Source: an uncultured Oscillospiraceae bacterium
Lineage (GTDB): Bacteria > Bacillota > Clostridia > Oscillospirales > Oscillospiraceae
Assembly (NCBI GenBank): GCA_947626345.1
Contig: CANQSF010000002.1
Coordinates: 1 to 64,000, forward strand
Direction: 5' to 3'
Length of the DNA: 64,000 bases
A program made the position numbers and the translations under genes. Numbering within the stretch: the first letter of the stretch is position 1; each line of letters begins with the position of its first letter. This document shows positions 26,200-36,840 of this stretch, in pieces. The notes under the pieces are model-generated. The model was not told the DNA's origin and searched no databases. It was given only the letters and a program-made list of their open reading frames with translations.

Positions 26200-28286
26200 A
26201 GAGCTCCTTTCTGGTAGGCGCCCCGGCTGGCGTTGATGGGAACGTAATCGTTTTTCCCCTTGTACCGCTCCGTCACGTTCACGCACTCCCGGGGGCTCTC
26301 GGTGGTGAACAGAAGCCGCAGGCCCCACAGGCCCGCGTCGGCATAGACCTCCGGCCGGTCGGCCAGGAAGATCTTCCGGCTGTCGTAGACCGTGTTCCGG
26401 CAGCCGAACTCCTTCGTCACCGGATACACGCCGCCGAAGGCGTCGCTCATGCTGGTGGGGGTGGCGCAGGCGCAGCGGCCGGCGCTGTTGCGGATCAGGC
26501 AGTGGTCGGTGACCATCACCGGCACGCGGCCGTAGACCACCATCTCGGTGGGGGCGGAGCGGGTCATGGCGGCGATCTGCCGGGCGGTCATCTCGCAGGA
26601 GACGGTCACCGAGGCGAACCCGGCCCGGCCCAGCCGGTCCAGGGTCAGGGAGTTGGCCACGTTCAGGGCCAGATCCCCCCGCACGGTCATGCCCGCCCGC
26701 CGGGCCGCGGGCAGCAGTCCCATGCTCCCCGCCACCACCTGGCGTATGCCCAGGGTCCGCAGGGCGGCCAGCAGCTCCTCCAGCACCGGCATCTCCGCCT
26801 GGCTCAGCACCGGCGGCAGCACCGCCGCGATCTGGGTGCCCCGGGAGCGGAAATGCTCCACGCCCTGGGCCCCCGCCGCCAGCACCTCCGCCGGCACGTA
26901 CAGCAGGTCCGGCCCCGTGGCGGCCAGCTCCTCGGTCAGCTGGTTCTCGGAGGAGACCTGCAGGATCAGCTTCGGCGGCCCCGGCGGCGTCTGGTCCTGG
27001 GGCCGGTCGGGACGCTGGCCCACGCGCACGGCCACCGGCTCCCGGTTCTGCTCGCCGATCCTGACCAGCAGCTCCCGGCGGGCCTCCTCCACCGCCTCGT
27101 CGGGGTAATCCAGCCCCGGGGCGACGGAGCAGTTGACCTCCGTGCAGTGGAAGGGCGTGCCGCCGGTGCGCCGGAGGATCTCCCGGACGCGGCCGGCGGA
27201 GATGCCCTGACGGCCCAGATCGATGGGCTCGAAGCCCTTATATACAGCCCGGTGGCCCAGCTCGTCCTCCGCGGCGAACAGGGCGGGCTTGCCCGCCTCC
27301 AGCACCGCGTAGAACTTCACCGGCACCCGGCGCAGCTCGCCGTTCATATAGCTGCGGCGCAGCTCTGTGTAGAATTTGGACGGGACCCGGTCGGCCTCCG
27401 GCGGGGGCGCGAACATGGCCGGCCCCGTCTGGCCGGTATAGTACCCGTCGGACAGGCCGGTGGCCCCGAATGCCCGCAGCAGATAGTCCCGCTCCTCCGG
27501 GGAGGGGAGCAGCTTTTCCCGCGCCGCCCGGGCGTAGAGCCGGGTGGCATAGGCCACGTACTCCGGCCGGCGGCCCCGACCCTCGATCACGGCGCAGGCC
27601 ACGCCGGCGGCCTCCAGCTCCTCCAGGTGGTCCGCCAGACACACGTCCGCCATGGAGAGGGGCCGCTCGTCCATCCGGCCGCCCAGGGAGAACCGTCCCC
27701 GGCAGGGCTGCTCGCAGCGCAGGCATCCGTCTCCCCGGTGCTCGTGGGCCATGGCCCCTATGTAGCAGCGGCCCCCGTGGGCCACGCACACCGGCCCGTG
27801 GACGCACACGGCCACGGGGATGGGGGAGTCCTTGGCGATGGCGGCGATCTGCTCGGCGCTCAGCTCCGGCGCCAGCGTCACCTGGCTCAGGCCCATGGCG
27901 GCGGCGGCCGCCACGCTGTCCGCATTGCACAGGCCCAGCCGCATGCCGCCCCACAGGGGGACGTCCGGCAGCGCCTGGCGCAGCGCGGAGATCATGCCGA
28001 TATCCCGGACCACCAGCGCCCCCGCCCCCTCCCGGACGGCGAACAGCGCCAGCTCCAGGCCACGGGCCAGGCTCTCATCCGTATACAGCGCCTCCACGGC
28101 CACCGCGGCCAGACAGCCGCGCACCCGGCAGTAACGGATGCTCTGGGCCAGACCGTCCCGGTCCAGGGGCCGTTCCCCCTTGCCCGCGGCGGTGAGACCC
28201 TCGCCGATATAGACCGTGTCCGCTCCGCTCTGCACGGCGGCGATCACCGCCTCCATGCTCCCGGCTGGCGCAAGAATCTGCAGCAT
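26190..28286 (-). CDS. U32-family peptidase-like protein
   Basis: 698 residues, the long version with a C-terminal DUF3656-like extension. The N-terminal U32 domain shows ILAPAGSMEAVIAAVQSGADTVYIG and the cysteine-rich segment VHGPVCVAHGGRCYIGAM ... CLRCEQPCRGR. Relatives act in tRNA and 23S rRNA hydroxylation (RlhA/TrhP type) rather than simple proteolysis, so an RNA-modifying role is at least as likely as protease activity. It is the first gene of the U32-maf-mreC-mreD-PBP2 run and has a clear promoter. Confidence 0.88.
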   Translation of the reverse strand: MLQILAPAGSMEAVIAAVQSGADTVYIGEGLTAAGKGERPLDRDGLAQSIRYCRVRGCLAAVAVEALYTDESLARGLELALFAVREGAGALVVRDIGMISALRQALPDVPLWGGMRLGLCNADSVAAAAAMGLSQVTLAPELSAEQIAAIAKDSPIPVAVCVHGPVCVAHGGRCYIGAMAHEHRGDGCLRCEQPCRGRFSLGGRMDERPLSMADVCLADHLEELEAAGVACAVIEGRGRRPEYVAYATRLYARAAREKLLPSPEERDYLLRAFGATGLSDGYYTGQTGPAMFAPPPEADRVPSKFYTELRRSYMNGELRRVPVKFYAVLEAGKPALFAAEDELGHRAVYKGFEPIDLGRQGISAGRVREILRRTGGTPFHCTEVNCSVAPGLDYPDEAVEEARRELLVRIGEQNREPVAVRVGQRPDRPQDQTPPGPPKLILQVSSENQLTEELAATGPDLLYVPAEVLAAGAQGVEHFRSRGTQIAAVLPPVLSQAEMPVLEELLAALRTLGIRQVVAGSMGLLPAARRAGMTVRGDLALNVANSLTLDRLGRAGFASVTVSCEMTARQIAAMTRSAPTEMVVYGRVPVMVTDHCLIRNSAGRCACATPTSMSDAFGGVYPVTKEFGCRNTVYDSRKIFLADRPEVYADAGLWGLRLLFTTESPRECVNVTERYKGKNDYVPINASRGAYQKGALWN

Positions 28287-28344
28287 AAATCTCCTCGTTC
28301 ATCCGGCCTGCGGCGGCCGGCCGGAAAACCGTATAATCCATTAC

Positions 28345-28373
28345 ATTATAAACACAAATGTCGGACAAAACAA
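28345..28373 (-). promoter_or_regulatory. Promoter of the U32-maf-mreCD-PBP2 operon
   Basis: TTGTTT-17-TATAAT on the minus strand, about 60 bases upstream of the U32 start. Confidence 0.65.
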
Positions 28374-28409
28374 GAGAAAAACCCAATTTCAGCCAGCCTT
28401 TACAAAAAC

Positions 28410-29261
28410 TTAAAATTTCGCCGCCCGGCGCAGCAGCTCCAGCCAGTCCGCCGGCACCGCCACCTCTCCGTCTATGCCCAGACCCAGGCGGATGCGGGGC
28501 TTCCGGCTGCCGTGAAAGTCGCTGCCGCCGGAGGGAGTCAGGCCGTATCGCTCCGCCAGCGCCAGGAGCAGGGCGTTCTCCTCCGGGCCGTAGCCGGAGT
28601 AGATGCACTCCATGGCCCGGCAGCCCGTCCCGGCGCAGGTGCGGACGAACGCCTCCAGCTCCTGGCCCCGCCAGCCGTACTGCAGCGGGTGGGCGACGAC
28701 CGCCAGGCCCCCGGCGTCCCGGATGGCGGCGATCGCCCGGTCCAGAGCCATCCACCGCCGGGCCCGGTAATAGGGCCTGCCCTTGTCCAGCCAGCGGGCG
28801 TATGCATCCGCCGCCGAGGGGGCCAGGCCGCGCTCGGCCAAAAACTGGGCGATGTGGGGCCGGCCCAGCACAGAGCCGGGGAAGGCCGCCGTCAGGCCGT
28901 CCCAGTCGATGGGGAAGCCGTCCGCCGCCAGGGCCAGGACGATGGCCTGGTTGCGCTGGTCCCGGTCCCGGACGGCCGCTGCCGCCGCCTCCGACAGGGA
29001 GGCGGCCCCGGGATCGACGAAAAGACCCAGGATGTGCACCTCCTGCCCCTCATATGCCGCGGCAAGCTCGATGCCGGGGATCACCTGTACCCCCAGCTCC
29101 GCTCCGGCCGCCATGGCCTCCGCCAGGCCCGCCACCGTGTCGTGGTCCGTCACCGCGATGGCCGCCAGGCCGATCTCCCGGGCCAGGGCCACCACCTCCC
29201 GGGGCGTATATGTGCCGTCCGACGCCGTGGTGTGGACGTGCAGATCCACTGTATTCGACAT
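28410..29261 (-). CDS. PHP-domain phosphoesterase
   Basis: 283 residues. The polymerase-and-histidinol-phosphatase (PHP) metal motifs are clear: VDLHVHTTASDG at the N-terminus, AVTDHDT, then VIPGIEL, AHPLQY and GSDFHG. The layout matches the YciV/RNase AM-like group, which hydrolyses 3',5'-nucleoside bisphosphates or 5' ends of RNA fragments. It is monocistronic, divergent from dnaD, and has AAAAGGAGG before its ATG. Confidence 0.9.
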   Translation of the reverse strand: MSNTVDLHVHTTASDGTYTPREVVALAREIGLAAIAVTDHDTVAGLAEAMAAGAELGVQVIPGIELAAAYEGQEVHILGLFVDPGAASLSEAAAAAVRDRDQRNQAIVLALAADGFPIDWDGLTAAFPGSVLGRPHIAQFLAERGLAPSAADAYARWLDKGRPYYRARRWMALDRAIAAIRDAGGLAVVAHPLQYGWRGQELEAFVRTCAGTGCRAMECIYSGYGPEENALLLALAERYGLTPSGGSDFHGSRKPRIRLGLGIDGEVAVPADWLELLRRAAKF

Positions 29262-29285
29262 GTGCGCCGCCTCCTTTTCACAGAC

Positions 29286-29314
29286 AGTATAGCATGTCCC
29301 GGGCTTTTAAGCAA
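29286..29314 (-). promoter_or_regulatory. Promoter of the PHP gene
   Basis: TTGCTT-17-TATACT on the minus strand, 25 bases upstream of the start codon. Confidence 0.6.
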
Positions 29315-29317
29315 AAC

Positions 29318-29346
29318 TTGTATCTTTTTGCCGCAGATGCTATAAT
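29318..29346 (+). promoter_or_regulatory. Promoter of dnaD-dnaI
   Basis: TTGTAT-17-TATAAT on the plus strand. The -10 element is the first six bases of a perfect palindrome (arms 29341-29351 and 29356-29366), which therefore covers the transcription start region and could be an operator. The resulting leader is about 150 bases. Confidence 0.6.
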
Positions 29347-29467
29347 AGCGCGTAAGCGCTATTATACCACTGAATACCGGTCGCGCTCCCGGCTGACGCC
29401 GGGACTGCGCGACATGGCATGATGGCGCGTAAGCGCTATTATACCACTGAACACCATTCGCGCTCCC
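29341..29467. repeat. Two direct repeats with internal palindromes in the dnaD leader
   Basis: A 43-base unit starts at 29348 and recurs at 29425 with about three differences; both contain AGCGC or GGCGC-GTAA-GCGCTATTATACC. The first copy is extended to a perfect palindrome with 11-base arms TATAATAGCGC and GCGCTATTATA. Between the copies is a second hairpin (CCCGGC-TGAC-GCCGGG). Confidence 0.75.
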
Positions 29468-29499
29468 CCGATCACACGCCAAAGAGAAGGACGCCTCCC

Positions 29500-30438
29500 A
29501 TGGACGAAGCGAAACTGAAACTGAACAGCCCCCGCCTTCTGGCGGTGCCCCAGCGGGACGCGGACCGGCTGCTGGAGGCCGGCGACGGGGACGCGGCGCT
29601 TTTATATCTGTACCTGGTGAAGAGCGGCGGCGTGCTGGACGAGGAGCAGGCCGCCGGCGCGCTGCGGCTGTCCGTGCGGGCGGTGCGGGCCGTGGCCCTG
29701 CGCCTGGAGCGGATGGGCCTTTTGGACGCCGGGGGGAGCGACGTCCGCCCCGCCCGGGAGATCCCCGAGTACCAGGCGGCGGACGTGGTGCGCCGCAGCC
29801 AGTCGGACCCGGCCTTCCAGGCCCTGGTGGAGGAGACCCAGGCCACCCTGGGCCGGCACCTCAGCTCCACGGATCTGAAGAAGCTGTTCGGCATCTACGA
29901 CGATCTGGCCCTGCCTCCAGAGGTGATCATGCTGCTGGTCCACCACTGCCGCCAGGAGCACGACGAGCGCTACGGCGCCAGCCGGCCCCTGGGCTTCGCC
30001 GCCATCGAGAAGGAGGCGTACAGCTGGTTCGACCGGGAGATCGTCACCTATGAGCAGGCGGAGGCATGGCTGGAGGAGCTGGACCGGCGCAAGAGCCTCA
30101 CGGGCCAGATCCAGCAGTCCCTGGGCATCCGGGGACGGGACCTGACGGCCACAGAGCGGAAGTATATCAACGCCTGGATCGAGCTGGGCTTCGGGCCCGA
30201 GGCCCTGGCCCTGGCCGCGGACCGGACCGTCACCAACACCGGCTCGCTGAAGTGGAAGTATATGGACTCCATCGTCCGCTCCTGGCACGGCAAGGGCCTG
30301 CACACCGTCCCGGAGATCGAAAAGGGCGACCGCAAAAGCGGCGGCAGGACCGCCCGGCAGACGGCCGTCTCCGCCGCCACCGACGCCCAGGAGCTGGAGC
30401 GGCTGCGCCGGCTGCGGGAAAAGATCAGAAACGGCTGA
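29500..30438 (+). CDS. dnaD: DnaD-domain replication initiation/restart protein
   Basis: 312 residues. The N-terminal part is a winged-helix domain (DRLLEAGDGDAALLYLYLVKSGG ... RAVRAVALRLERMGLL). The C-terminal part is the DnaB_2/DnaD domain (LTATERKYINAWIELGFGPEALALA, then SLKWKYMDSIVRSWHGKGL with the conserved YxxxIxxxW motif). It helps to load the replicative helicase at the origin and at stalled forks. It lies 15 bases before the helicase-loader gene. I chose the ATG at 29500; the upstream frame only reads repeat sequence. Confidence 0.9.
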   Translation: MDEAKLKLNSPRLLAVPQRDADRLLEAGDGDAALLYLYLVKSGGVLDEEQAAGALRLSVRAVRAVALRLERMGLLDAGGSDVRPAREIPEYQAADVVRRSQSDPAFQALVEETQATLGRHLSSTDLKKLFGIYDDLALPPEVIMLLVHHCRQEHDERYGASRPLGFAAIEKEAYSWFDREIVTYEQAEAWLEELDRRKSLTGQIQQSLGIRGRDLTATERKYINAWIELGFGPEALALAADRTVTNTGSLKWKYMDSIVRSWHGKGLHTVPEIEKGDRKSGGRTARQTAVSAATDAQELERLRRLREKIRNG

Positions 30439-30453
30439 CAGAGAGGGATTTTC

Positions 30454-31449
30454 ATGGACGGGAAGCTGCTGGCCATGGCCAGGCAGGAAAAAGAGGATAT
30501 CCGCCGCCGCGCCGTGCAGACGGACCGCCGCCGCCATGAGGAGGTCTACGCCCGTGTGCCGGAGGTGCGGCAGCTGGACCGGCGCATCGCCGCGCTGGTG
30601 GGCCAGGCCGCGGCCGCGGCCATGTCCGGCGGGAACGGGCAGATGGACGCGCTGCGCCGGGAGAGCCTGGAGCTGCAGGCCCGGCGGGCGGAGCTGCTGG
30701 TGGAGCACGGCTGGCCCGTGGAGTATCTGGACGGCGCATGGGACTGCCCCAAGTGCCGGGACACCGGCTATGTGCAGGGGCGGATGTGCGCCTGCCTGAA
30801 AAAGCTCTACGACCAGGCCCAGGCAAAGGACCTGTCCGCCCTGCTGAAGCTGGGCAGCGAGAGCTTTGGCACCTTCGATCTGGGCCTGTATGACGACCGG
30901 CCCGACCCGGCCTCCGGCGTATCCCCCCGCACCCACATGGAGACCGTGTTCGGCATCTGCTACGACTACGCGCTGAACTTCCGGGGCCGGGAGTCGAAAA
31001 ACCTTCTGCTCCGGGGCGGCCCGGGGCTGGGCAAGACCTTCCTGTCCGCCTGCATCGCCCGGGAGGTGGCCCGGCAGGGCCCCTCTGTGGTGTATGAGAC
31101 GGCGGCGGCCGTCCTGGACGCCTTCGAGCGGGAGCACTTCGCCCGGGAGGGGGACGCCCATGACCGGGCGGCCGCCCAGGTGCGGCGGATGATGGAGTGC
31201 GACCTGCTCATCCTGGACGATCTGGGCACGGAGATGGTGACGGAGTTCACCAGGAGCGCGCTGTACACCCTCATCAACGGCCGGCTGACCGCCGGGCGGA
31301 AGACGATCATCAGCACCAACCTGACCGCCGCCCAGATGCAGGAGCGGTACACGCCCCAGATCATGTCCCGGCTGGAGGGGGAGTATCAGCTCCTCCCCTT
31401 CGTGGGCAGCGACATCCGCATCCTGAAAAAGGAGCGGGGCCTGGACTGA
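30454..31449 (+). CDS. dnaI: DnaC/DnaI-type helicase loader ATPase
   Basis: 331 residues. An N-terminal helical region and a zinc-ribbon-like cluster (CPKCRDTGYVQGRMCAC, about residues 92-110) precede an AAA+ domain with Walker A GGPGLGKT and Walker B LLILDDLG. A C-terminal sensor region with STNLTAAQM and SRLEGEY follows. It loads the DnaB-type helicase together with DnaD. It is the second gene of the dnaD operon and ends at a strong terminator. Confidence 0.92.
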   Translation: MDGKLLAMARQEKEDIRRRAVQTDRRRHEEVYARVPEVRQLDRRIAALVGQAAAAAMSGGNGQMDALRRESLELQARRAELLVEHGWPVEYLDGAWDCPKCRDTGYVQGRMCACLKKLYDQAQAKDLSALLKLGSESFGTFDLGLYDDRPDPASGVSPRTHMETVFGICYDYALNFRGRESKNLLLRGGPGLGKTFLSACIAREVARQGPSVVYETAAAVLDAFEREHFAREGDAHDRAAAQVRRMMECDLLILDDLGTEMVTEFTRSALYTLINGRLTAGRKTIISTNLTAAQMQERYTPQIMSRLEGEYQLLPFVGSDIRILKKERGLD

Positions 31450-31464
31450 AAAAGCCCATAAGGA

Positions 31465-31500
31465 ACGGACGGCATGGCGAGCGCCATGCCGTCCGTTTTT
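31465..31500 (+). terminator. Intrinsic terminator of dnaD-dnaI
   Basis: 15-bp stem starting ACGGACGGCATGG, very short loop, followed directly by TTTTTT. Confidence 0.85.
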
Positions 31501-31518
31501 TCGTCTTGCGGTGTTTTT

Positions 31519-32985
31519 TTACAGCTCCACCGTCCTGGTGGCCACCCTCTCGCAGAAGGCCCGGTCGTGCTCCACCACCAGGAGCGTGGGCCTCGCCCGC
31601 AGCAGCAGCTCCTCGATCTGCATGCGGCTGATGAGGTCGATGTAGTTGAGCGGCTCGTCCCACACCAGCAGATGGGCCCTCTCGCACAGGCTCCGGGCCA
31701 GGAGGACCTTCTTTTTCTGCCCGGCGGAGAAGGCGGCCATGTCCTTTTCAAACTGGCTCCGCTCAAAGTCCAGCTTCCGCAGGATGGCGAGAAAGAGGCT
31801 CACGTCCACGCCGCACCGCTCCGCGTATCCGGTCAGGCTCCCGGCCAGGTCCCCCGTGTCCTGTGGCACGTAGGATATGACCAGGCCGCCGCCCACCTCC
31901 ACCTGCCCGGTGTGGGGGATATCCTCCCCGCAGAGGAGCTTCAAAACGCTGCTCTTGCCAGCGCCGTTGGCCCCCAGCAGGGCCACCCGGTCCCCACGCT
32001 CCAATGTGAAGCTCACCGGCGGGCACACGGGCCCGGCGCCGTAGTCCACCGCCACGTCCTTCAGATACGCCAGCCGAGGACTGCGGTATACCGGCTGATC
32101 CAGCTTTAGCTCCTCCGCCGTGTCGATGTTTTTGAGAAGCTTGGACTTCTCCTCCACCGCCCGCTCCCGGCGGGTCTCGATGGCCTTGGACCGCTGCATC
32201 ATCCGGGCGGCCTGGTGGCCGATGAAGCCCCGGTCGCAGGGGCCCTGGCCGATCTTAGTGGACTCCACCCGGTCGGACCACTCCGCCCGCTGGCGGGCGG
32301 CGGCCTTGAGGCGCTTGATCTCCTTTTTCAGCCGGTCGTTCTGCTCGGTCTCCAGCCGGTCCTGGGCCTGCTTGTTGGCCCACCAGGTGGAGAAATTTCC
32401 CCGGCACACCTGGATGTCCGCCCGGTTGATGGACAGGATGTGGTCCACGCACCCGTCCAAAAACGCCCGGTCGTGGCTGACCAGGATGTAGCCCTTTTGC
32501 TGGGCCAGGTACGCGCTCACCAGCGCCCGGCCCCGCATGTCCAGGTGGTTGGTGGGCTCGTCGATGAGCAGAAAGGCGTTCTCCCGCAGAAACATGGCGG
32601 CCAGCAGCGCCTTGGTCCGCTCCCCGTTGGAGAGGGTGGCGAAGGGGCGGTATAAGACGCCCTCGTCCACCGCCAGCTTTCCCAGCTCCCGCCGCAGCTT
32701 CCACGCCGGCGCGTCGGGACAGACGCCGGCCAGCACGTCGGCGGTGTCCGCCTGCGGGTCAGGCACCGGGTAGGGGAAGTACTCAAAGTCCACGGACGCG
32801 GAGATGGTCCCCTGGTAGTCGTATTCCCCCATGAGTAGCTTCAAAAAGGTGGTCTTGCCCCGGCCGTTGCGGCCCGTGAAGCCCAGACGCCAGTCCGTGT
32901 CGATCTGGAAGCTGACGTTTTGGAAAATGTAGTCGTACCCGCCGTCGTAGGCGAAGGTGAGATCGGAAACGTCGATCAATGACAT
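31519..32985 (-). CDS. ABC-F family ATPase, Lsa-like ribosomal protection protein
   Basis: 488 residues, two ABC domains in one chain without membrane segments. Domain 1 has Walker A GRNGRGKT, signature LSNGERTK and Walker B LLIDEPTNHLD. Domain 2 has GANGAGKS, FSAGQKKK and LLVWDEPLNYID. Between them is the linker that reaches into the ribosome. The N-terminus (SLIDVSDLTFAYDGGYDYIF, VSFQIDTDWRLGFTGRNGRG) strongly resembles the Lsa/Cpl group that confers resistance to lincosamides, streptogramin A and pleuromutilins by displacing drug from the ribosome. The leader with a short uORF and terminator hairpin supports a drug-inducible role. The resistance spectrum is inference. Confidence 0.85.
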   Translation of the reverse strand: MSLIDVSDLTFAYDGGYDYIFQNVSFQIDTDWRLGFTGRNGRGKTTFLKLLMGEYDYQGTISASVDFEYFPYPVPDPQADTADVLAGVCPDAPAWKLRRELGKLAVDEGVLYRPFATLSNGERTKALLAAMFLRENAFLLIDEPTNHLDMRGRALVSAYLAQQKGYILVSHDRAFLDGCVDHILSINRADIQVCRGNFSTWWANKQAQDRLETEQNDRLKKEIKRLKAAARQRAEWSDRVESTKIGQGPCDRGFIGHQAARMMQRSKAIETRRERAVEEKSKLLKNIDTAEELKLDQPVYRSPRLAYLKDVAVDYGAGPVCPPVSFTLERGDRVALLGANGAGKSSVLKLLCGEDIPHTGQVEVGGGLVISYVPQDTGDLAGSLTGYAERCGVDVSLFLAILRKLDFERSQFEKDMAAFSAGQKKKVLLARSLCERAHLLVWDEPLNYIDLISRMQIEELLLRARPTLLVVEHDRAFCERVATRTVEL

Positions 32986-33001
32986 AGGTCATGCCCTCCT
33001 T

Positions 33002-33245
33002 AAAAATCAAGATCGGCCGCGGGAAGCGCTCCCACAGCCGACGGAGGGCATGGCGAAGCCATGCCTGTATGTCAGTTGAAAAGATGTTCCGCTCCCGCAG
33101 GCCGGCATGACGACAGGGCGGCTCGCGCCGCCGGGATATTTCGTTCCCGTCATGCCAAAGCTGTCAGCAGGAAGCAGAGATCATCTTCTCACCTCAGATC
33201 GTTTTCAGATGGTCAAAGTGTATCATGGGCCGGGGAAAAGCGCAA
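33002..33245 (-). promoter_or_regulatory. Promoter and transcription-attenuator leader of the ABC-F gene
   Basis: On the minus strand a promoter TTGCGC-17-TACACT (33217-33245) is followed by a 6-codon uORF (33164-33184) and three successive hairpins: 33104-33156, 33047-33065 and 33013-33041. The last one (TCGGC...GCCGA) is followed by TTTTT at 33002-33006 and only then by the ribosome binding site of the ABC-F gene, so it is placed as an attenuator. Antibiotic-stalled ribosomes on the uORF would be expected to favour an alternative fold. Confidence 0.65.
33164..33184 (-). CDS. Leader peptide MISASC upstream of the ABC-F gene
   Basis: A six-codon open frame with an ATG start and TGA stop. It is preceded by a near-ideal GAGGTGAG ribosome binding site about 5 bases upstream, which is stronger than most sites in the window. 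Its place between the promoter and the attenuator hairpins fits leader peptides of inducible ABC-F and erm genes. The peptide itself is not recognised. Confidence 0.55.
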   Translation of the reverse strand: MISASC

Positions 33246-33283
33246 GGAAAAAGAAAAATGTTTGCAAAATTTATATAAATCGC

Positions 33284-33312
33284 TTGACAAAGTTAATATA
33301 CCGGTGTAACAT
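33284..33312 (+). promoter_or_regulatory. Promoter of the ribbon-helix-helix gene
   Basis: Consensus TTGACA, 17-base spacer, TAACAT, 20 bases before the ATG. It is one of the strongest sigma-A-like promoters in the window and is divergent from the ABC-F promoter. Confidence 0.75.
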
Positions 33313-33331
33313 TATCAGCGAGGTGAGAGAT

Positions 33332-33982
33332 ATGAAAAAGACCCTGTACAGCCTGATGCTCTCAGACGACGTGGTCCGGGCGGTGGACGATCTGGCCCAC
33401 CGGATGGGAACCAACCGCTCCGCCCTGGTGAACCAGATCCTGGCCGAGTACACCGACCTGGTGACGCCGGAGCGCCGGGTGCAGGACATCTTCCGGCAGA
33501 TCAGCGAGCTGCTGGACGCGGACCGGTCCCTGGTCCCCTTCATCACGCCCAACTCCATGACCATGAGCGTGAAGTCCAGCCTGCAGTACCGCTACCGGCC
33601 CACGGTAAAGTACTCCGTGGAGCTCTACCGGGACCGTGAGGACTCCCTGGGGGAGCTGAGCGTGGTGTTCCGCACCCAGTCCCAGGAGCTGCTGGACGCC
33701 ATGGGGCAGTTCTTCCGCCTGTGGAAGCAGATCGAGGACGAGCTGGTGGCCCCCTATCACCCCGTGCCGGTGGAGTACGCCCTTTACCCCGGCCGGTTCA
33801 CCCGCACCATCGCCCTGCCCGGGCGGCGGGACTATTCCAGCGCCGATGTGGCCGGGGCCATCAGCGCCTACGTGCGGCTGTTCGACCGGCTGATGAAGGG
33901 CTGCCTGGCCGGGAGCCTCGCCGCCGGGGACGTGGAGGCAGAGTATATCCGCTGGCTCCACGAGGGCAACATCATTTTGTGA
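33332..33982 (+). CDS. Ribbon-helix-helix (CopG-like) N-terminal domain protein
   Basis: 216 residues. The first 50 residues (KKTLYSLMLSDDVVRAVDDLAHRMGTNRSALVNQILAEY) form a ribbon-helix-helix DNA-binding module. The remaining 160 residues are not recognised: they are rich in aromatic and charged residues (SSLQYRYRPTVKYSVELYRDRED) and may be a sensing or oligomerisation domain. GAGGTGAG lies before the ATG and the promoter is strong. Its neighbours are the divergent ABC-F gene and clpB downstream, separated by repeat R3. It could regulate its own or the divergent promoter; this is inference. Confidence 0.75.
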   Translation: MKKTLYSLMLSDDVVRAVDDLAHRMGTNRSALVNQILAEYTDLVTPERRVQDIFRQISELLDADRSLVPFITPNSMTMSVKSSLQYRYRPTVKYSVELYRDREDSLGELSVVFRTQSQELLDAMGQFFRLWKQIEDELVAPYHPVPVEYALYPGRFTRTIALPGRRDYSSADVAGAISAYVRLFDRLMKGCLAGSLAAGDVEAEYIRWLHEGNIIL

Positions 33983-33996
33983 TATTTCCTCCAAAA

Positions 33997-34161
33997 GCCT
34001 CCCCTGTGCAAGGGGTTGATTCGCGCCAAAGGCGCACCATTTATGGCTCCCTTGTGCAAAGGGAGCTGTCAGCGCGAAGCGCTGACTGAGGGATTGTCAT
34101 CCGCAGTAACAACCCCTCCACCGTGCTGCGCACGGTCCCCCTCCCCTTACACAGGGGAGGC
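33997..34161 (+). repeat. Composite palindromic repeat, copy R3
   Basis: A complete element at 34045-34161 (terminal stem CTCCCTTGTGCAAAGGGAG; second stem GTCAGCGC/GCGCTGAC; AGGGATTGT; ACAACCCCTCC; CTCCCCTTACACAGGGGAG), preceded by a partial inverted unit (33997-34038). It lies between two plus-strand genes, yet has the same orientation as the copies among minus-strand genes. Confidence 0.85.
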
Positions 34162-34194
34162 AATAAAGAAGTATCGAAAAGGAAGTGACCATAT

Positions 34195-36789
<2,595 letters not shown>

Positions 36790-36806
36790 CGCCGCGGGAA
36801 AGAAAA

Positions 36807-36840
36807 AATGGCAGACACGTCTGTGTCTGCCATTTTTCAT
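36807..36840. terminator. Bidirectional terminator between clpB and the YihY-family gene
   Basis: 12-bp stem AATGGCAGACAC/GTGTCTGCCATT with a 4-base loop and T-runs on both sides (TTTTT on plus; TTTTTT on minus). Confidence 0.85.
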
